From MED-G105 sp965263305 (GTDB lineage Bacteria; Pseudomonadota; Alphaproteobacteria; Caulobacterales; Parvularculaceae): a DNA stretch of 64,000 nt. This document shows positions 26,592 to 34,574 of this stretch, piece after piece. Position numbers and translations under genes: made by a program. The stretch is taken from contig OZ253666.1 of assembly GCA_965263305.1 (NCBI GenBank), positions 3,410,001-3,474,000 on the forward strand, in the 5' to 3' direction. Every line of letters begins with the position of its first letter. Within the stretch, counting starts at the first letter, position 1. A model generated the notes under the pieces. It did no database searches and was not told where the DNA came from. It saw only the letters and a list, made by a program, of their open reading frames with translations.

Positions 26592-27665
26592 ATGTCTAAA
26601 CCGCCATCACTGTCGAACCGTGTCCTATTTTTTGTTTTCTTGGCTGGGGGAGCAGTGACGGCTTTTGGCTTCATACAGAGGAAACCTACTCATACCCTGA
26701 ATGCGCCCACGATTGAGCGCCAAAGTAATGCCGCGCCCAGCGAAACACCTGCCAAGTCAATTGAGACGACCAATATTTCCGAAAACGATGTGTCAATAGA
26801 GCTGCCATATTCATTGAGAAATGCGGGTGCGCCAGCACCGCTTGATATCGATGATCAAGGCAATCTAATCGTCAATATCAAGGTGCGGAACTTTTTTGAT
26901 TTTTACCTCTCGGCCCTGGGTGAGGAAACATTGGAGGCGCTAACAGCGCGGATCGCGGGCGACCTATCAACACTTCCCCAGCAAGCACAGGACCGAGCAC
27001 TGGCGATTCTCAACGGTTACATCGGATATCGTCAGGCGGTAGACGCATTTTTGGAGAGATCTGCGGCGAATAATTTCTCTGTCGGCCGTCGTTCCACCGA
27101 ACGAGCACAGAAAATCGCTGCAGCCGAACAAAAATTGAAGCTCCGCGAGTTGCGGCGCGACTTTTTCGATGATGAAACGATTGACGCGTTTTTTGGCGCC
27201 GAAGATCAATATGATGATTATGTCCTCGCCCGGTTGAGGATTGAAGAAAATGAATTTGTTTCTGACGCTCAGAAAGCGGCGGAGAAGCAAAAACTCTTGG
27301 AGACGATGCCGGATTGGTTTCAGGAGCAAGAGAGGGTGAGAACCGCCGTCGCGGCGGTTAGGGCCCTTGAATTTGAAGATCTAACTCCCAACGAAAAGGC
27401 GCGCCGTCAAGCCGCGTTAGTTGGACCGGAGGCGGCGGCGCGATTGCAATTGCTTGATCAGCGGCGTGCGGTATTCAAGTCTCGTGTTGATGCCTATGAA
27501 AAGGCGGTCGAGGATCTGGAGGCGGTTTACGGGTCGCCCGGATCGCCAGCATATGAAAAAGCGCTAAATGCGCTCCGAGAACAAAGCTTTTCGAAGCCTG
27601 AGTTGATCCGCCTGCGCGGCCAAAGAGAACTAGAGCAGGAACGGGCGCGATTGAACGAGAAGTAG
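26592..27665 (+). CDS. lifO: lipase-specific foldase (lipase chaperone)
   Basis: 357 residues from ATG 26592. A single N-terminal membrane helix (VLFFVFLAGGAVTAFGF) is followed by a variable linker and the periplasmic chaperone domain. The Lif signature RxxFDYxLSA appears as RNFFDFYLSALGE from Arg99. The rest is a long, charged, helical scaffold with EQ-, RR- and AA-rich stretches, as in known Lif structures. It remains anchored in the inner membrane and folds the lipase encoded just upstream. Confidence 0.92.
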   Translation: MSKPPSLSNRVLFFVFLAGGAVTAFGFIQRKPTHTLNAPTIERQSNAAPSETPAKSIETTNISENDVSIELPYSLRNAGAPAPLDIDDQGNLIVNIKVRNFFDFYLSALGEETLEALTARIAGDLSTLPQQAQDRALAILNGYIGYRQAVDAFLERSAANNFSVGRRSTERAQKIAAAEQKLKLRELRRDFFDDETIDAFFGAEDQYDDYVLARLRIEENEFVSDAQKAAEKQKLLETMPDWFQEQERVRTAVAAVRALEFEDLTPNEKARRQAALVGPEAAARLQLLDQRRAVFKSRVDAYEKAVEDLEAVYGSPGSPAYEKALNALREQSFSKPELIRLRGQRELEQERARLNEK

Positions 27666-27954
27666 ATCGCAAACATCGGAAATTTGAATAAGGTATCGTT
27701 GCGCCCAATCCTTCTGCGTGCGCGTTTTATCTACTTGTATCGCAGGACCGGCATTAGGCAGTCGCTCGATCAACACATAAAACAGCTTCGATCTCAATAT
27801 TAGCATGGCGGCGTTGTTCGCGATGCTCGCTTCAAGATGGTGGACGCGCCCAAGCGGCCACTGGGCATTGACGATCATGGAGCGCTGCAACGCTATTGCT
27901 AAGAAAAGCGGGGACGAATATGTTGCGGGCGCACAGGTGAAGAGACAGAGTTTG

Positions 27955-28689
27955 ATGACAGAAACGATTAAATCGGGCGCTGAAAATGCTGCGCCAAACT
28001 CTGCAGATATGTCCGGTGGCCCTGGATTTCGCTGGCGATCGGGCATTGATCGGCCTGCGGCCGAGACGATTGCAGGGTTAACGTCGTTTGCGACGGCGGA
28101 CATTTCAGATGCGCTCAATCGAATGTTCATGATGGACGCAGGTCTCAAGCAGGTCACCGGTCCATCGAAAATTTGCGGACCAGCCGTCACGGTGAAGGTT
28201 TTTCCCGGTGACAATCTGATGTTGCATAAAGCCCTTGATCTTGTTGCGCCGGGCGATGTGATCGTTGTCGATACGAGCGGCAGCACCCGCAATGCGGTGC
28301 TTGGCGATATGATTGCCAACAAAGCTCACCATCTTGGAGTTGCTGGTTTTATCGTGGACGGATTAATTCGGGACATTGACGGTATTCGTCAGACAGGGAT
28401 GTCGGTCTTCGCGCGGGGCGTGACAGGGTTCGGGCCACTTCATCGCGGTCCCGGCGAAGTGAATTATGCTATTTCTTGCGGCGGCATTGTGGTTGAGCCA
28501 GGAGACGTCGTTGCGGCGGATGCCGATGGATGTGTGGTCATCAGGAAAGATTTTGCCGACCGAACGCTGGAAAACCTACAGCGCCGCGAAAAAAATAATA
28601 CCGAATACGTCCAAAATGTGAAAAGCGGCATGTTTTCAAACGCCTGGGTTCAACGGGCCCTTGATGAAAGCGGCTGTGAATCACTTTGA
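27955..28689 (+). CDS. RraA-like / HMG-CHA aldolase family protein
   Basis: 244 residues from ATG 27955; ATG 27805 or 27877 are possible but add residues with no family character. The RraA fold is clear: TADISDALNR, GPAVTVKVFPGDNLMLHKALD, GDVIVVDTSGSTRNAVLGDMIAN, GVAGFIVDGLIRDIDGI, and VVVEPGDVVAADADGCVVI-like C-terminal strands. The GD..A..G and RD positions used by class II pyruvate aldolases and oxaloacetate decarboxylases are kept, so enzymatic activity on a pyruvate-containing substrate is more likely than RNase E regulation. First of four tightly spaced genes with two ATP-grasp ligases and an Ldh-type oxidoreductase. Confidence 0.9.
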   Translation: MTETIKSGAENAAPNSADMSGGPGFRWRSGIDRPAAETIAGLTSFATADISDALNRMFMMDAGLKQVTGPSKICGPAVTVKVFPGDNLMLHKALDLVAPGDVIVVDTSGSTRNAVLGDMIANKAHHLGVAGFIVDGLIRDIDGIRQTGMSVFARGVTGFGPLHRGPGEVNYAISCGGIVVEPGDVVAADADGCVVIRKDFADRTLENLQRREKNNTEYVQNVKSGMFSNAWVQRALDESGCESL

Positions 28690-28707
28690 TCATCGCCGGT
28701 GGTCTCT

Positions 28708-29781
28708 ATGATTTTTCGCCCCGGAAATTACTCAAAACTCTACCAGCGGCTTCGGGTAATTCAGCGTCGCCGCGCTAGGCGTCCATTTCGTGTGCTTAGG
28801 CACCAATTCTATCACGATTTATGGGCCGCGGCGGCGAACAATGTCGGTGCGTCGTTTGAAGATCTCGTCGATGGGTTTTACCGCGTATCGCGGACGCATA
28901 GTCAAATTTACCTGCACCATGAACAAGCGCCGCTCGACACGCCGAATGCCTTCATGTTGGCTGGTAATAAACCACTTCTTTATAGGCTTTATACCGAAAA
29001 CGGCGTTCTCTGTCCGCCGCATTGTATAATTGACCGCGGACAGTTATCCGAAGGCGGCGCTTTCATGACGTCGGCATCGAACCCGGTTGTCGTAAAGCCC
29101 GCTCGCGACAGTGGCGGCGGCGAAGGCGTAACTATGAACGTGACAACGATCGAGCAGCTTCGCAAGTCGGTGTATCTAGCCTGTGCGTATAGCGACCAGG
29201 CCTTGATCGAACGTCAGATTCCCGGGCGTTCACATCGACTTCTTTTTTTGGGCGGCGTTTTCATTGATGCTGTTCGTCGCGATCCTCCGACGGTTGTCGG
29301 GGATGGAAAATTATCGATCAAAGAGCTGATTAGACGAGAGAATGATCAACGTCGGCGCGGCGCCCCCCTGTCGGCGCTCAGTCCACTATCGATTGACCAA
29401 GAAATGACGTTGACGCTTCACCGCCAAAACTTGAATTTGCGCGCCATACCGGATGACGGCGTTGAAGTTCAGGTCAAAACCGTGGCTAACGAAAACGGCA
29501 GGACATGCAATCATCGGGTCTTCGAGGATGTGCATCCATCGACGATCGACACCGCCCGACGGCTTGTCAATACATTAAATATCGAGTTTGCAGGCGTCGA
29601 TATTATATGCCGTTCCATCAGTGAACCGATTGATGAGGAAAATGGGGTGATATCAGAGGTCAATACAGGGCCGGGTTTGCACCATCATTATCTGACGTCG
29701 GACGGTGCCCGAGATGTTGATGTGGCGGAGCGTGTTTTGGACTATGCGTTGAAGAAACAACATGAAAATCAATACACATGA
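28708..29781 (+). CDS. ATP-grasp ligase, cyanophycin-synthetase-like
   Basis: 357 residues from ATG 28708 (GTG 28699 is possible). About 100 N-terminal residues of unfamiliar sequence precede the ATP-grasp fold: LAGNKPLLYRLYTENGV, the ATP-lysine strand PVVVKPARDSGGGEGV, a CphA-like VVGDGKLSIKELIRREN..RRG, then VHPSTIDTARRLVNTLNIEFAGVDII and the metal-binding EVNTGPGLHHHY. This is closest to the ATP-grasp domain of cyanophycin and glutathione-type synthetases, which form amide bonds through acyl phosphates. There is no Mur-ligase domain, so it is not cyanophycin synthetase. Its ATGA overlaps the next gene. Confidence 0.85.
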   Translation: MIFRPGNYSKLYQRLRVIQRRRARRPFRVLRHQFYHDLWAAAANNVGASFEDLVDGFYRVSRTHSQIYLHHEQAPLDTPNAFMLAGNKPLLYRLYTENGVLCPPHCIIDRGQLSEGGAFMTSASNPVVVKPARDSGGGEGVTMNVTTIEQLRKSVYLACAYSDQALIERQIPGRSHRLLFLGGVFIDAVRRDPPTVVGDGKLSIKELIRRENDQRRRGAPLSALSPLSIDQEMTLTLHRQNLNLRAIPDDGVEVQVKTVANENGRTCNHRVFEDVHPSTIDTARRLVNTLNIEFAGVDIICRSISEPIDEENGVISEVNTGPGLHHHYLTSDGARDVDVAERVLDYALKKQHENQYT

Positions 29782-30983
29782 ACAAGATGATGGCGCCGTC
29801 GACAATAGCACTCGACAACTCAATTGGTGTTGTCATCCTTGGCGGGCAGGAGAATGCGCTCGCTGTCACGCGTTCACTTGGTCGCCTGGGTGTGCCAATA
29901 GCGGTAATAGGCAAGCCCGTCACATTAGCGCTGAAATCGCGTTTCTGCCGTGAAGCATTTTGTACCGAATTTGACGAAAGTCTTGAACATGCTTTTAGCC
30001 GCGTATTACTTACCCAGAGAAAATCCCTGTTAAAAGGCCGTGTGATTTTTCCGTGTTGCGACGAAGCGATCAAGTTTCTCGCCGAGAATGAAGATGAGCT
30101 TCGATCCAATTACATTTTAGAGGAGGCCTCTGGTCAGCAACGTTTGGCGATGCTTGACAAGATGAAAACCCTGGAACTCGCAAGGGGCGCTGGGGTGGCG
30201 ACGCCGAAACTTTGGCGTGTGGATGCTAACCTCTCGATCGACTCGTTGGCTGATGAATTGACATTTCCAATCATGGTCAAGCCGATTTACTCCCATGAAT
30301 TTACAAAAGTCTTCGGTTGCAAGTTATTTATCATCGAGCAAGACGTTGAAGAGTTAAAAGAAAAATGCTCGCTCGTGCGCGAGCATGACATTGACGTTAT
30401 GATCGTCGAGATGATTCCGGGTCCTGATACGCTGTTGAGTAGTTTTAATACATATATCGATAACGATGGGCGCCGACTTTATGAGTTTACTAAGAAAATA
30501 ATAAGGCGGTACCCGGAAAACCGTGGCGCAGCCTGTTGCCACGAAACAGAATGGTTGCCTCAGACCCGCGATGCGGGGGGTAAGTTCTTTGATGGCATCG
30601 GGTTTCGTGGGATTGGCAACATTGAATTCAAGAAAGACCTCCGTGACGGTCTACTAAAAGTCATCGAAGTCAATGCGAGGTTTACGGCTGCTCAGGTGCA
30701 TGCGAATAGGGCGGGCGCTCATCTCGACGTCATTGCATATGCATATTTGACAAATCAGCCAGTGCCTCATTTCGAAGCGTACAAAGAAGGATTGCGTTAC
30801 TGGTATCCGTTTCGCGACTTTAAAGCATTTCGCGAATTGCACCGTACGGGACGCTTGACGATGTGGCGCTGGATTACAGATATAATTGGTCGTCCAACGG
30901 TAAACCCATATTTCGCATGGGATGATCTTGCGCCGGTTTTCCATGCAATCGCCGCCTTTTTTCGAAAGCGGATCAAGGACTAA
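29778..30983 (+). CDS. ATP-grasp carboxylate-amine ligase (COG3919-like)
   Basis: 401 residues. The N-terminal Rossmann-like domain begins VVILGGQENALAVTRSLGRLG; the ATP-grasp core has KMKTLELARGAGV, FPIMVKPIYSH and the metal-site IEVNARFTAAQVHANRAG. This matches predicted ATP-dependent carboligases often found in polysaccharide and natural-product loci. The C-terminal 70 residues (YWYPFRDFKAFRELH...) are an extension also seen in such proteins. The start overlaps the previous stop by ATGA, and the next gene begins 3 nt after its stop, so the cassette is translationally coupled. Substrates unknown. Confidence 0.82.
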   Translation: MNKMMAPSTIALDNSIGVVILGGQENALAVTRSLGRLGVPIAVIGKPVTLALKSRFCREAFCTEFDESLEHAFSRVLLTQRKSLLKGRVIFPCCDEAIKFLAENEDELRSNYILEEASGQQRLAMLDKMKTLELARGAGVATPKLWRVDANLSIDSLADELTFPIMVKPIYSHEFTKVFGCKLFIIEQDVEELKEKCSLVREHDIDVMIVEMIPGPDTLLSSFNTYIDNDGRRLYEFTKKIIRRYPENRGAACCHETEWLPQTRDAGGKFFDGIGFRGIGNIEFKKDLRDGLLKVIEVNARFTAAQVHANRAGAHLDVIAYAYLTNQPVPHFEAYKEGLRYWYPFRDFKAFRELHRTGRLTMWRWITDIIGRPTVNPYFAWDDLAPVFHAIAAFFRKRIKD

Positions 30984-30986
30984 AGA

Positions 30987-32075
30987 ATGACCAAAGATAT
31001 GGTGCGCCTGAATGCCGTTGACATCGGTGGGATTTGCGAAACGCTCTTCGAAGCTGCGGGCGTGTCTAGAGAACAACGCGAAGCCGTCACGCGAAACATT
31101 GTGTGGAATGAACTTGAAGGCCGGCGTAATTTTGGTCTGGAACGATTGTCGATTTATTTTAAGCGACTGCGCGCCGGCGTCATCAATCCATCACCGGAAC
31201 TGCGAAAGGAAATCGTGGCTGGCGGCGCCGCCAAGATTGATGGCGATAATGGGTTTGGGCAATATACCGGTGAAACAGGAATGTCCCTTGCCATTGAATT
31301 GGCGAAGGCAAGCGGCATTGGCGCCTGCTCAGTAAAGCAAAGCAATTTCTTCGGCAGCGGTGCTTATTTCGTTTCAATGGCTGCTGAGCATAAAATGGCT
31401 GCCTTAGCGGTTTCAAACTCGTGTCCAAAAGTTACGGCCTATGGCGGGCGCCATGCCGTCCTGGGGACAAACCCGTTCGCCTTTGGCGCACCCGGTCCTG
31501 ATGACACGCCTATTATCATCGATTTTTCTACGGGAAGCCTCGCCGGTTCGACGGTCCGGGATTATGCCAGGGCCGGTCAACCTTTGCCCGACGGGCTTGC
31601 CGTGCTGCCAAACGGTGACTGGGCGACTGACCCGAATGGGATTGGAGAGGCCGCCTTAACGCCTTTTGGCGGCGCAAAGGGTTTTGGGGTTGCCCTGGTC
31701 GTCGAATTGCTTGCTGGCGTCTTATCGGGGGCTGGAATCTCCCATGGTGTCGGCTCTTTGTATCGGGACTTTGATAAACCGGCCGAAAGCGGCCATTTCT
31801 TTATTGCTATCGATATTTCGCGTTGGTTGCCGCCCGATGAGTTCCACAAACGCGTATCTAGCCTGGCCGATGCACTCGTGAGTTCCGCCGGCGGCGGCGC
31901 AGTAAGGCTGCCCGGATCGGAGCGGGGGCGTATACGACAATATCATGAACGAGAGGGCGTTACGGTCGATGAGGGAACTGTCCAAGAAATCAATGAGATT
32001 GCGCTTAGTCTTGGTCGCGCGAAACTCATCGCCGACGGTAATCTGAGTGAAATTAGTAAGCCCCGGTCGGTTTGA
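30987..32075 (+). CDS. Ldh family NAD(P)-dependent 2-oxoacid oxidoreductase
   Basis: 362 residues of the type-2 malate/L-lactate dehydrogenase family (YlbC, YiaK, DpkA-like), whose fold is unrelated to classical LDH. Seen are EGRRNFGLERL (in place of the usual D..G..SHG motif), a GDNGFGQYTGETGM segment, the nicotinamide-binding NPFAFGAPGPDD and DFSTGSLAGS, and GGAKGFGVALVVELLAGVLSGAG. The family reduces 2-oxoacids to 2-hydroxyacids or reduces cyclic imines such as piperideine-2-carboxylate. The substitution EGRRNFG for the usual DLRGHxSHG near residue 45 removes the catalytic His position and is worth noting. Its 3' end overlaps the convergent sugar transferase by 23 nt. Confidence 0.85.
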   Translation: MTKDMVRLNAVDIGGICETLFEAAGVSREQREAVTRNIVWNELEGRRNFGLERLSIYFKRLRAGVINPSPELRKEIVAGGAAKIDGDNGFGQYTGETGMSLAIELAKASGIGACSVKQSNFFGSGAYFVSMAAEHKMAALAVSNSCPKVTAYGGRHAVLGTNPFAFGAPGPDDTPIIIDFSTGSLAGSTVRDYARAGQPLPDGLAVLPNGDWATDPNGIGEAALTPFGGAKGFGVALVVELLAGVLSGAGISHGVGSLYRDFDKPAESGHFFIAIDISRWLPPDEFHKRVSSLADALVSSAGGGAVRLPGSERGRIRQYHEREGVTVDEGTVQEINEIALSLGRAKLIADGNLSEISKPRSV

Positions 32076-32994
32076 CAATGTGCCGCACCGTTTTGAGAAT
32101 AATGATGATATCGGACTTTATCGATAGTGAGTTGATGTATTCGACATCAAGCTTAACCCGGTCATCAAAATCAACATCGGCGCGTCCCGACACTTGCCAT
32201 AAACCGGTGATCCCTGGTTTCACCGCCAGCCGGTAAAAATGTTCAGGCGCATATGTCTCAATCGAGAACGATGTCGGTCGCGGACCAACAAGCGCCATAT
32301 CGCCGGCAATGACATTGATGAGATTTGGAATTTCGTCGATGCTCGTTTTTCTGAGGAATTTTCCAATACGACTGACCCGCGGGTCGTTGCGTATTTTAAA
32401 ATCTGGTGATTCCTCGCTGAAAATGTTTTGGGAAATCAATTCGCTCTTTCTGATCTCCGCATCGGCATGCATCGTCCGAAATTTATACAGCGTGAATCGC
32501 CGACCAAGATATCCAGTCCGTTTTTGCCGAAACAAAACAGGCCCAGGGCTGTCAATTTTAATCGCGATTGCGACAAAAATAAGAAGTGGAAATAAAAGAA
32601 ATAATGCACAAAGCGCGACGATTCGATCAACAGTCGCTTTTACAATTGCGACATGTGACTGTTTTCTAAGCCAACTTAGCCGTACAACATCGTTGTCTTG
32701 CAAACATGTCTGCTCGACTTGCAAGCGAGTTTTGGAATTGCGACGACAAATTTCTGCCGGCGAATATGTAATAGTATTGGACAAGATGAAATCCCATAGC
32801 GCGCCGTTGGTCCGGATACATCCAATAGAAACGGTTCGCAACCGATCAAAATAGTTAAAACCAAAATGATTGATCAGAACGGCTATCCGGTTCGATCTTG
32901 CGATGTAATCGCAACAGTCTTGTTTTGCTGGTGATCTAAGTTTTTTTTTGCAACTAAAAGTAGAAAAATAACATGGAAAGCGCCTGCCCAGCAC
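32053..32994 (-). CDS. undecaprenyl-phosphate sugar-1-phosphate transferase (priming glycosyltransferase)
   Basis: The C-terminal 200 residues are a bacterial sugar transferase of the WbaP/ExoY class: a membrane helix (VALCALFLLFPLLIFVAIAI), then SPGPVLFRQKRTGYLGRRF, LYKFRTMH, RVSRIGKFLRKTSIDEIPNLINV, GDMALVGPRP and KPGITGLWQVSGR. It starts polysaccharide repeat-unit assembly on undecaprenyl phosphate. Upstream of the helix are about 110 residues of unfamiliar character with no internal ATG; the GTG at 32994 is only the longest possibility, and the true start may be an internal TTG. Transcribed divergently from the export genes starting at 33090. Confidence 0.85.
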   Translation of the reverse strand: MLGRRFPCYFSTFSCKKKLRSPAKQDCCDYIARSNRIAVLINHFGFNYFDRLRTVSIGCIRTNGALWDFILSNTITYSPAEICRRNSKTRLQVEQTCLQDNDVVRLSWLRKQSHVAIVKATVDRIVALCALFLLFPLLIFVAIAIKIDSPGPVLFRQKRTGYLGRRFTLYKFRTMHADAEIRKSELISQNIFSEESPDFKIRNDPRVSRIGKFLRKTSIDEIPNLINVIAGDMALVGPRPTSFSIETYAPEHFYRLAVKPGITGLWQVSGRADVDFDDRVKLDVEYINSLSIKSDIIIILKTVRHIVKPTGAY

Positions 32995-33089
32995 CGCCGG
33001 TGGATGGCGCGATGCATATCTGTGGCGCGACTATTGCTATATGTTTCTGATAACTTTTCTCTCCGAACCAGAGCGACTAGATCTTTCAG

Positions 33090-33788
33090 ATGACCGACCC
33101 ACATTCAACGCGCGCTTTGGTGGTCAATCCGAAGAGCGATATCATTAACCGCTTGGATGCGCTAACCGCCTCGGATGGTCAATGGCGACGGCTTGATGAT
33201 GTTCCGCGACCGGCCCTAAGCAATGGCGCATATCTCGTTGTTACGCCAGATGATTCAGGCCTGGCGACAACGTGCGCCCTTGCCTGGGCTGTGTCGTTGA
33301 AGCAGAGAACCGAAAAATCTGCGTTGATCGTTGATTACGCCTGGGAGCAGGACGGCTTGACTCAAATGCTCGAAGCGGATCGCGAAGTCGGCGTACGGGA
33401 TATCATCGACGGCGCCATGATGGCGGAAGATCGTGTCATTTCAGGACAGTATTGCGATTTTTTGCCGGTTGGCCGCAAATTGAAATCCACACCGTCAAAG
33501 GGCGAAATCGAGAAGTTCCGTAACCTGCTCGAATTATTGAAAACGACCTATGATAATGTCATTGTCTTGGTTGAAAACCCGTTGCGGAATGGGGAGTCAA
33601 TCCAAATTGCCAAAACTGCCGATGGAGTGGTGATCGCTGTCGCGCTCAATCAAACGGAGCGAGATTGCCTTGAAGCGTTAAAACGTCGGCTAGATCAGAG
33701 CGACGTTTCGACAGATGGCGTATTAGTGTTGCGGGATGGAGACGTGTCGCCAACCCTATCTGATGTGGCGTCACGGTTAAGAGGGTAA
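33090..33788 (+). CDS. degenerate BY-kinase/CpsD-like ATPase in polysaccharide operon
   Basis: 232 residues that align by order of motifs with the cytoplasmic tyrosine autokinase CpsD/Wzc ATPase domain, but with nucleotide-binding motifs lost. The Walker A position reads VTPDDSGLATTCALAWA (no GK[ST]), Walker A' reads IVDYAWEQDGL (second Asp lost), and Walker B reads VIVLVENPL rather than VIIDTPP. Kept are the GVRDIIDGAMMAEDRVI and CDFLPVG segments and ADGVVIAVALNQTERD. No C-terminal tyrosine cluster exists. It is first in the export operon, 3 nt before the Wza-like gene. I infer a non-catalytic regulator of chain length or export that replaces the kinase of other Wzc systems. Confidence 0.75.
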   Translation: MTDPHSTRALVVNPKSDIINRLDALTASDGQWRRLDDVPRPALSNGAYLVVTPDDSGLATTCALAWAVSLKQRTEKSALIVDYAWEQDGLTQMLEADREVGVRDIIDGAMMAEDRVISGQYCDFLPVGRKLKSTPSKGEIEKFRNLLELLKTTYDNVIVLVENPLRNGESIQIAKTADGVVIAVALNQTERDCLEALKRRLDQSDVSTDGVLVLRDGDVSPTLSDVASRLRG

Positions 33789-33791
33789 AAG

Positions 33792-34574
33792 ATGGACGTT
33801 CGAAAGACGCTTAGCGTCGCATTTTTTGGCCTAATGATGTCCATGGCAGTGGCGGGGTGTTCGACGTCGGCGCCGCTATCTGATCGCCAATCTCTTGGAC
33901 TTGTTGATACCGCTTCACGCGAAACGGCGAAGCAGGCTCTGGCATCTTATAACATTGATGCATCCGTCGGCGCATTGCGGCCTGGCGATCTTGTGCGTGT
34001 AAAATTTACACTTGCGCCTGAGCTCGACACGGAGCAACGGGTATTGCCGTCGGGCCGACTTTCCTTGCCATATATTGGTCTCTTGGAAGTCTACGGCAAA
34101 TCAATCGAGACGATAACAAAAGAACTACGAACCGCTTACGCGGCGCACCTTAATCAACCAGATATCTCAGTGACCATCCTGGAATACGCGAGACCGCTTC
34201 CATCGCCAAAAATTTACGTGGTTGGGGCCGTCAACGATGCGGGCGCGTTTGATATTGACGCGCCGATTACATTTATCGAAGCGCTAGCGCTCGCGGGTGG
34301 CTTGGACAGGGGAGCGAAACGCGATTCCCTTGCCGTCATCCGCCTTGAGGATGGCGAGTTTGTAGCGTCCCTTTATCAATCAAAATCGATTTTATTGGGA
34401 CAAACAGATCGCCCATTGAAGATCGGATATTTGATGCCTGGAGATATCGTATTTGTTCCGCCGTCGCGATTAAGTTCAGCCTCGGAGATTTCTCAACAGG
34501 TACAACAATTGATTGGGTTCTCTGGGTATTCGGGAAATTTTGGTTTCCGCTTCCGGGAGTTTGATGGGCTATGA
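33792..34574 (+). CDS. polysaccharide export outer-membrane lipoprotein (Wza-like)
   Basis: 260 residues with a lipoprotein signal ending VAGCS (acylated Cys near residue 23). The polysaccharide export domain is seen in LRPGDLVRVKFTLAPELDTEQRVLPSGRLSLPYIGLLEVYGKS, followed by an SLBB-type soluble ligand-binding block (YVVGAVNDAGAFDID..TFIEALALAGGL) and GDIVFVPPS. It would form the outer-membrane exit channel. Shorter than E. coli Wza, typical of the GumB-like group. Overlaps the next start by ATGA. Confidence 0.9.
   Translation: MDVRKTLSVAFFGLMMSMAVAGCSTSAPLSDRQSLGLVDTASRETAKQALASYNIDASVGALRPGDLVRVKFTLAPELDTEQRVLPSGRLSLPYIGLLEVYGKSIETITKELRTAYAAHLNQPDISVTILEYARPLPSPKIYVVGAVNDAGAFDIDAPITFIEALALAGGLDRGAKRDSLAVIRLEDGEFVASLYQSKSILLGQTDRPLKIGYLMPGDIVFVPPSRLSSASEISQQVQQLIGFSGYSGNFGFRFREFDGL

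Noticed and set aside
27630..28322. 230-codon minus-strand ORF opposite the RraA-like gene
   Set aside because: Antisense to a recognisable RraA fold; its sequence shows no motif.
28708..29781. Cyanophycin synthetase
   Set aside because: Only the ATP-grasp part matches; the Mur-ligase domain and full length of CphA are missing.
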